Below, in pieces: positions 57,445 through 64,000 of a DNA stretch of 64,000 nucleotides. Where the stretch lies: assembly GCA_033030425.1 (NCBI GenBank), contig JAUFSD010000021.1, positions 806,001 through 870,000 on the forward strand, read 5' to 3'. The translations under genes and the position numbers were made by a program. Origin of the DNA: Verpa conica (lineage: Eukaryota; Ascomycota; Pezizomycetes; Pezizales; Morchellaceae). Numbering within the stretch: the first letter of the stretch is position 1; the number at the start of each line of letters is the position of its first letter. The notes under the pieces are model-generated. The model had not been told where the DNA came from, did not search any database, and saw only the letters and a list, made by a program, of their open reading frames with translations.

Positions 57445-58695
57445 CTACGACAATCTAGTATACCCTCCCACTCCTAGAATAAGCTCCTTCACCATCCACC
57501 AACCCCCTATGGCACCAAACACAAGTGCCAGCAACACCCCCAACCCATTCCTCGTAGTCACCAGCCACGCCGCAACTCCAACAGCCACTTCCTTCCTCTT
57601 CGCCGCCGCCCTTTTCACCCTCCAGTCTTTATCAATTCCCCATGGCGGATTCACCCTCACGCCACTCTCTTCAATAACTGGCTTTCCAGGAACCGAAACA
57701 TGTAGTGCTACCGGGCGATGGTCGGATGTCCTGATTTCTGGAATTGAGGTATAGTTATGAACGACGATCTTCTCTTTCCCCTGCAACTGCAAATAGAATA
57801 TCCTATCTGTCCAGCTCGGCCATCGCCTCTTACTCCACTCCCAATACTCCTCCTTCACATCCTCATCCAAGAACATGCTACGGAGCTTGTATTTATATGT
57901 CGGCGGGAATGTCACCCTCTCCTCCACCAACCCCTGCAACGTTTTGCCCGCCGCCACCTCCTTTGAAAGCTGATCCTGTTTCAGCAGCTCCAAGAAATGT
58001 GTATTCGCACCGACCGCGTCCCCCGGCTGCGGATACACCAGGTGGTCCAGGGCACCTGGCCGCGAGTCCGCAGTACGATAGTTGAGGTCGCCAAGCACAA
58101 ACAAGTGTGACGTAGCTGTATACATGCCTTCCTCCCTTTCACCCGCAAACACTAGGCCTCGTGCTATTGCCTCCCAGTTTGCGTTTCTAGCAGAGAGACC
58201 ATGTTCGTGGGGGGCTAGGTGAACGGCTAGGAATGTCATCTCGACTATAGTATTTGGGATAGTGTAGCCAAGACGGACACCGACGCTGCCTTTGTTGCCC
58301 ATGGCCCAGAGGCCGGTGCCGACACCACCGTAGGTGATGTGTTTGATGTTGTTTGCGTGGCGGGCAAAGATCATGATGGCGGTGAGGCCGACATTGTTGT
58401 ACGCGATGAGGGAGTAGTCCTCATTGAAGGTGGTGCGGGTTGCGGTGCGGACGGCGGTGGAGAAGGGGGTGTAATAGGGGGTTAGATTTGAGCCGCCGAG
58501 GAAGGACGGGGCGAGGGGGGCAAGCTCTTGGAGGGAGAGGACTATTAGCTCTGGCGGTGGAGCCGAGGCGGAGAGGGCGGAGAGGAGGTGCGGGGAGAGG
58601 GTATCGGGGGGATGCGGGAGGCGGGCACAATTAAAGGTGATAAGATAGAGGGGGATGGAGTGCATTGTTTGTGGACCGGACTGTTGGAGGTACAA
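57445..58695 (-). CDS. Inositol-polyphosphate 5-phosphatase with C-terminal membrane anchor
   Basis: Single-exon protein of 416 aa, or 406 aa if the second ATG at 58665 (MHSIPLYLITFNCAR) is used, which fits the family start better. It removes the 5-phosphate from inositol phosphates or phosphoinositides. Motifs in order: ITFNCAR, LQEL (metal-binding Glu), GNKGSVGVRLGY, FLAVHLAPHE, LGDLNYR (catalytic Asp/Asn), PTYKYK, PSWTDRIFY, and SDHRPVALH (catalytic Asp-His). All catalytic motifs are complete. The last 35 residues hold one hydrophobic helix (GVLLALVFGAIGGWWMV), so the enzyme is probably tail-anchored with its catalytic domain in the cytosol. There are no SAC1, SH2 or C2 domains, so it is a minimal type. 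Confidence 0.92.
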   Translation of the reverse strand: MYLQQSGPQTMHSIPLYLITFNCARLPHPPDTLSPHLLSALSASAPPPELIVLSLQELAPLAPSFLGGSNLTPYYTPFSTAVRTATRTTFNEDYSLIAYNNVGLTAIMIFARHANNIKHITYGGVGTGLWAMGNKGSVGVRLGYTIPNTIVEMTFLAVHLAPHEHGLSARNANWEAIARGLVFAGEREEGMYTATSHLFVLGDLNYRTADSRPGALDHLVYPQPGDAVGANTHFLELLKQDQLSKEVAAGKTLQGLVEERVTFPPTYKYKLRSMFLDEDVKEEYWEWSKRRWPSWTDRIFYLQLQGKEKIVVHNYTSIPEIRTSDHRPVALHVSVPGKPVIEESGVRVNPPWGIDKDWRVKRAAAKRKEVAVGVAAWLVTTRNGLGVLLALVFGAIGGWWMVKELILGVGGYTRLS

Positions 58696-59613
58696 GATAA
58701 TATGTATTTATTGTATTTACTCTAGTATTCGGAGGTGAAGTTACAAACATCCCTTGGGGGTGGGGGGGGGTAGACTGTGAATTCCATGTATCTTGACCTA
58801 TGACAATTCCCTCTGTCACCACCAGCCAATGAATGGATAAATAATTAATTAAATGGTGCCCAGCCACCAACCGCAACAGTTTCAGAATAACTTTACACAG
58901 GGATAGGTAATAGACAACTTCCAAGAAAAGAGAAAAGACGACGCCGTGTTGATCATGACGCACGAGTCCCGATACGAACAGGGCTGCTTATCGATAGAGA
59001 CAGCTCATCATGGCAGGACAGTCTCCCCCTCTTCTTCATCCCCGAGGATTTCATACACAGCTAACCGTGTTTTGAATCAAACCCGCTGTCAGAATAACCC
59101 TCATAGAAAAACAAAAAACGTTTATGGTAGTTAACGGTTGTGATGTAAACAAATGTAGTCTGTTGATCTTACCATAATACTCTTTCGTAGTTACATATAT
59201 TGTATTGTACTGGTGGAAATGAAATGAAAGGGGGGGGGGGGAAAGATTCTCAAGTTACAAAAATGTCTTCTCATTCTCCAAACGCCAGCTGTCACATACA
59301 GGGCCTCATAATTCAAAGTTACAGGTAATGCTTGTAGATATTAGTCGCACCCAAAGAAAGAAAAAGATGTAAAGAGACTCGTAATAATAATAGTCAAGAA
59401 GCAAAAAAAGGAAAGACGTCTTCACATGCTGATGCACCCCCCGAAATTTTCCCATGAAGAGAACACTCAGAAAATATATCACTAGACAATGAAAAGAAGA
59501 GAGGGAAAAAAGAAGAAACGAAAGCAAAACCCTCGGATGAAAAACACCGAAAAAGTCTAGGTCATCAAGTCGTTACAGATAACCCCTCCCCACCACCAAA
59601 AAACTACACACAA
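58696..59613. other. Spacer between 5-phosphatase and DUF8035-like genes
   Basis: Holds the 5-phosphatase promoter, a G-rich tract near 58757, a 12-G run near 59230 and the T/A-rich 3' flank of the next gene. No supported gene. Confidence 0.5.
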
Positions 59614-60787
59614 TTAATAGTAGTACCTATTACGGCGACGTCCACCAGCATTGCTTCGTCCACTCTCGATAACAATCTCAGTCCTACTATCCTCACGATC
59701 CCAATCAAGTGTCCTCCTCTCCCTGTCACGCCCAGCAATGGATTCATACTCGATATCCCTGACCCGCTCTGTAGTTGCCGTCGAATCAGCATTTGGACGA
59801 TGAAATATAAATACCGGGGTTCTGTTCCTAGGGGTAGACTTACGTCGTCTAATATCCGACGTCATATCGGTCAACTCCGTGATCTGATCACGGTGCAAAT
59901 ACTCAAAAATGTAGTAGAAGAACTCGGTCTCCTCATACTGGTATCCACAGTCCTCAATAGCCTCCCTGGTGACCAAGTCCTTTGTAATTTCCGTCCATAG
60001 TTCGTTTCCAAGACCACGGGATCTCCGAACACCGTTGTCGCGGCGCCAATTCACCTCGGACTCACGCATCCCAAGCCCGTCGCGGGCCATATCGACAGTC
60101 ACTCGACGAGTACCAGCAGGGACATCAATAATCGCATACTCCGACTCACGGTCATCGTAGACGCTCCCCCTGCGTGATCTGAATGAAGAGTCCAGGTTCA
60201 AGTCGATATCACTACGTGCAAACCTGCCACTACTGGCACTGCCACGAGATCCGGTATGACGGTGTCCATGACGGTGTCCATGTCCATGGCTATGTCCATG
60301 GTTAAGAGATCCCAAAGATGCTCCGGATCCATAGCGTCGTTCACGGTCATACAAGTCGTCGTATGAGTATTCCCTCTGGACAGCTCTTGGGCGTACTGCA
60401 ACCTGGGCAGTCACATTCACGTTTCCTATTCCCCATGCTGTCAGTTCCACTGCTACCCCCACACACTCTCTCCCTCTTGTATTAGACACATATAAACATA
60501 CCATGGTCAATGTGATGGTGGACGTGGTGGTGCTCGTGTTCCACTACTGGCTCGTCGATAACGGGTCCGCCGCCACGAATTAGGGCTCCGGAAGAACTGT
60601 GGGGGTTTCCATATGCACCGGTATAGCCGGGAGCGATCGATATGGTACTGTTTTCACGATAACCTGGTGAGTATTTTTCTAGTTGAGAATCGTATCCACC
60701 ACGCGAGTGGTACTGTCTTTCACGGGTTCTTTCGTAGTCTTGGATACGTTCAGGGAAAGGGGCATCGCGGGTCATGTACCTTGCCAT
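59614..60787 (-). CDS. His-rich, DUF8035-like fungal protein
   Basis: Predicted 365-aa protein from exons 60787..60502 and 60425..59614, with a 76-bp intron. The N terminus is Arg/Tyr-rich and disordered. Two histidine clusters follow (EHEHHHVHHHIDHG and GHSHGHGHRHGHRH). The conserved block at about 240-310 reads GNELWTEITKDLVTREAIED then YQYEETEFFYYIFEYL and DQITELTDMTSDIRRR. From memory this is the C-terminal domain named DUF8035, found across ascomycetes with unknown function. The C terminus is Arg-rich and ends RRRNRYYY. There is no signal peptide or membrane helix. The His clusters may bind metal ions; this is inference only. Confidence 0.82.
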
Positions 60788-63700
60788 TGTAAATGTTTAG
60801 GTTTGAAAAACTGAAAGAAAAACTGTAGCCGGTGGTAACAGAAATATGGGCCCTTTTAAAGCTGGTGGAAAGCGGGGGCGGGACAGCGAATAGGTGTTTG
60901 TGGATATTGATATCACGCAAACAAAAAAAAAAGATTACGCGGCGGTAAAAAGGACTCTATAGAATGATTTGGATTAGTTTGGGAATAGACTGCAGTAGTT
61001 TGGTAGTTTTGTGTTTTGAAATAGACTGAAAGGGTTATTTATTATAAAATGGTAGTGGAGTGGTGGGGTATTAAGTAATTTTACGGGTCTAAGGCAATGT
61101 ACAAGCAGGCAAGTAGGCAATAAAAATAAGTGCGTCCGGGCAATAGGAGGGGAGGGGTGAGTAGTAAGATAATAAGAGAAGAAGCAGTAGGGTAATAGGA
61201 AATAAAATAGTAGATAGATGGGTTTAATGCAATGCAAATGTGGACTTACAGATAAACCGATCTTTTTCTATTCGTGTTTGCAGAGGGAGGTGTTACGAGC
61301 AAGGCTGTATGCGAAAGAGGAGCACAAGAAAGAGGTGTGAAGACAACTGACTGATGATGAGAATCTGCAAAAGTGTACAGCACAGGGCACTTATATGTCT
61401 ATGTGCCTCTGTTTCCCAGTGTCTCTAATCTTGGACCATGAGCACGAGCATGATGATGATGTCTGATTATTTCCTTGATAGTTGGGGCCTGCATCCACAC
61501 AAAATCACTACTGTGCTGGAACTGATGCAATTCTGCATGGGGTTGATTATTTCTCTCACAGTAATGTTTGTAGCCTTGGAACGGGCCTAGCGCTGCCCAA
61601 TGCCTGTGGGCGTCGGTGCAACCTTGGTTTTTGGGCTCTGAGCGACAGGGTTGGGCATCATGTATGTCGTCACTTTGGACACCCCGCCAAGTAGGCGCGG
61701 TTCGTAGTGAATCACCCTCTTCGGTCCTCCTTTTCAGGGAACACCGCCGCACAAACTGGACCTGAAGTTCTCCGGGACGCCACGCCAAGCCAACGTCAAC
61801 AGGAATTCTCATCCCCAGTGACGAAATCCCCGTGCTAGAACGACGCGCTCACGGGTTTGCAATGGGAAACAACGCAGACAGCAACCCGTACAGGGAACAT
61901 CTCTGCCAAAAGCTTAAAGCATCTTTTTTTGTTTTTCACCCCCCGCTGGGCCATCCCTGGATGGATGGATCTCCACCGGACAGCAGACACGTAGCTGCTT
62001 GCTGACGTCTCAGAGCCTTGTAGGGTGTGATGGATTCCTGGATCCGTGACAGTGAAATGATGTTTTCCCTATTTCTCCCACTCTTTTGGGGAAACACCCT
62101 GGATGTTTTTTTCCCCCCCTCTTCCCTTCCCCCTCTCGTATAATTCTGAGAAAGAGCTGGGAAGCAAATCATTTTTTGGCAGCAGCTCCTCTGCTGGGAG
62201 GGGATCAGAGAAGCTTCTAGGGCTTCGATACGGAAGCTGACGCTGATATCATAATTCTCATCTGGGGAGGAGGGGCCAGCAAAGTATCACGAACCCTCCA
62301 TTAAAGGTCTCACTGTAGGGCTATTTGGAATACAACCCGCTTAGTCACATCTAAATATCACTCGCCGGGGAGAAAAAACTATCACGATACCACGGGGTTC
62401 ATCTGTAAAGTAGAGTTCTGTGAGCCGAGAGACCGTTCCTGTCCGTCTTTACCCTTCTAGCTTTCTGCCCCCCCCTATCCCTCTCCAAAAATACATCAAC
62501 GGTACAAGAAAGAGTAAAAAGAAAAGTAGAAACAGTACAACACCGACTCTCCCCTGTGCCCCCCGTAGATCTGTGCGGCAGATAGACATTCAACGCTCCC
62601 GATCCCACCGAGTAGAACTGGTTTAAACCATCAAACCTAGCTTCCCACCCGGCTCACTTCCGGGAAATGTATGATGTTCGTTGTAGATGTTTCGCAACTG
62701 CAAAAAGACGTCATTGGAGATGAGAGAGGGTTCGTCTGTTTCAACCAACTTTTCGTTGGATGGAAAGGGTCTACTTTACTGTGGGGTGTGCCACGAATCA
62801 ACACCTTGCTTTCTTTTCACGGGTTTCTATCTTTTGCGAGGGGAGGGAAATTAGTTTCTTTGTTCCTGAGGTGCAGATGGATACGAGGGCTGTGCACCTA
62901 CTCATCGAGATGCCTTTGCAGACTGATCAATAAAAGATGTCACGCGAGAAAAAAGTCAAGGAGAAAAATGGAGGATACGTTTTTTTACGTACTTTTGATC
63001 TAGAAGGACCTGGAATGTTCATAGGTGATAGCGGGGAGTCATTGGCTATGATAGGGAGGGGGGAAGCATAGGATCACACAGGGCCCTATAGATATATTTA
63101 CAAGGGAGAAGGAACTTAGACATCAGCAAATATTCACTAGGCTTTGGAGGATTGTACGGCGGAAACGGTCAGATTACTTTCTACGTGGGGGTAGTTAGAA
63201 GGGAAGTTAGAACAGCCGTGTCTTGGGGTGTTCTAGATTCATTTCACCGTGTTTGTATGAGTTTAACTAACCATCACTAATGATAGTCAAATGGCAGGTG
63301 TATCAGGTAGTTCTAGTGGTACTGAATATCGACTAGCTTTGGTTCTGGGAGGTGGTAGTGAAAGAGTTTACTTCTTCAGTCTTGATGCAACCCTTAGATA
63401 AGTTGAGCCCGATAGTTTGAATAAATCTTCTCAGGTACCTTGTGGTGATTTACTGTTAGGATAAGCTAAATCTGATAGTAATATTACCTACCTCAGATCT
63501 CAGTGGGGCTTTGTGGGATGGGCGTTCTCCTAGGTTGAGCTAGGTCTCATACTTTCGATACTACTATAGCGACCTTATAGCCTTGTGGTAGAAGGGGTTT
63601 TCTGCTGAGAACTTGGTATTTATAAGCTGGTGGCTAGGTTATTCTATGGGAATAATGGCGGAACTGAGCGATATCTTTATCTTGCGGCGGGCCTAGTGAA

Positions 63701-64000
63701 AGGGGCTTGGGTTTTCCTATGGTGGTTTTTCGAGGTGAGAAGGAACTAGGGTGTAGGAGGTACGAACATCGCCCTTTTATCTTCAGCTAGCTGGGGCCAT
63801 GTATGTTTTTGTTACTCGGGTCTTGAACGAACAAGTATAAGCCTGACAGTAAAGTTGCGAATGTTCTAGACCAGGGCTGATTTAACTCATTCTCAGATGT
63901 TTGTGTTCTTCTGCTCGATATTATGGCACCGTGCTACCACCCAGAACCGGGTCTGGAATAGGTATAAGCAAGTCTAATCAGTATAAGCACAAGTGTGTAT
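60788..64000. other. 3.2-kb terminal region without a supported gene
   Basis: 60788-61380 is the promoter/leader of the DUF8035-like gene; a CTGTAAGTCC donor-like site on the minus strand near 61250 may mark a 5'-UTR intron. 61400-62640 has several overlapping open frames on both strands (137 codons longest, minus 61399..61812), none with recognisable motifs. 62640-64000 shows no coding signal and may be the leader or promoter of a gene beyond the right edge. Confidence 0.5.

Noticed and set aside
61399..61812. 137-codon minus-strand frame
   Set aside because: No motif, an equal-quality overlapping frame on the plus strand, and a position in the upstream region of the DUF8035-like gene; could not be supported as a gene.

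Overview
The window looks like a piece of a filamentous ascomycete (Pezizomycotina) chromosome. Genes are split by short introns, mostly 50-150 bp, with GT...AG ends and CTAAC/CTAAT-type branch points. The gene content (a Rom2-type RhoGEF, RTA1-family membrane proteins, a Red1-like zinc-finger protein, class II myosin, a DUF8035-type protein, an RfeG-like protein) is typical of that group. The many small inverted-repeat elements, AT-rich spacers of 1-5 kb and moderate gene density would suit an early-diverging, TE-rich lineage such as Pezizomycetes. That placement is inference; no marker gene settles it.

Layout. 1-553 (-): 5' part of a Cu/Zn superoxide dismutase gene, cut by the window edge. 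554-5729: gene-free, AT-rich nest of inverted-repeat elements. 5730-11408 (+): RhoGEF with DEP, DH, PH and CNH domains. 12235-13635 (+): GST-like protein. 14695-15726 (+): CX5R tyrosine/dual-specificity phosphatase. 17936-18859 (+): NmrA-like NAD(P)-binding protein. 19105-19961: Tc1/mariner relic followed by a MITE. 20832-21833 (-) and 25773-26718 (+): two RTA1-family membrane proteins flanking an unrecognised gene at 23885-24727 (-). 27540-29240 (+): DHHC-type palmitoyltransferase. 31322-35809 (-): Red1/ZFC3H1-like protein, divergent from the myosin II heavy chain at 36752-44572 (+). 44987-47300: apparently intact Mutator-like (MULE) transposon. 47915-49144 (+): secreted or membrane Cys/His-rich protein. 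50093-50315: unusual foldback element. 52577-53695 (-): RfeG-like protein. 54851-56014: two palindromic elements. 57445-58695 (-): inositol-polyphosphate 5-phosphatase with a C-terminal membrane anchor. 59614-60787 (-): His-rich, DUF8035-like protein. 60788-64000: no gene I can support.

Functionally these are independent eukaryotic genes, not operons. The RhoGEF (cell-wall integrity), class II myosin (cytokinesis) and 5-phosphatase (phosphoinositides) all bear on polarity and septation, but nothing in the sequence shows co-regulation. Exon boundaries given here were derived by hand from splice-site consensus plus reading-frame continuity. They close the frame in every spliced gene, but they are predictions.

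The most interesting non-genic features are: the MULE, with 80-bp terminal repeats, a perfect 9-bp target duplication and an uninterrupted spliced 605-aa transposase; a set of TA-flanked hairpin MITEs of several families; a foldback element built from repeated TCTCCTGGAGA palindromes; and strong over-representation of the palindrome TACATGTA in the spacers.
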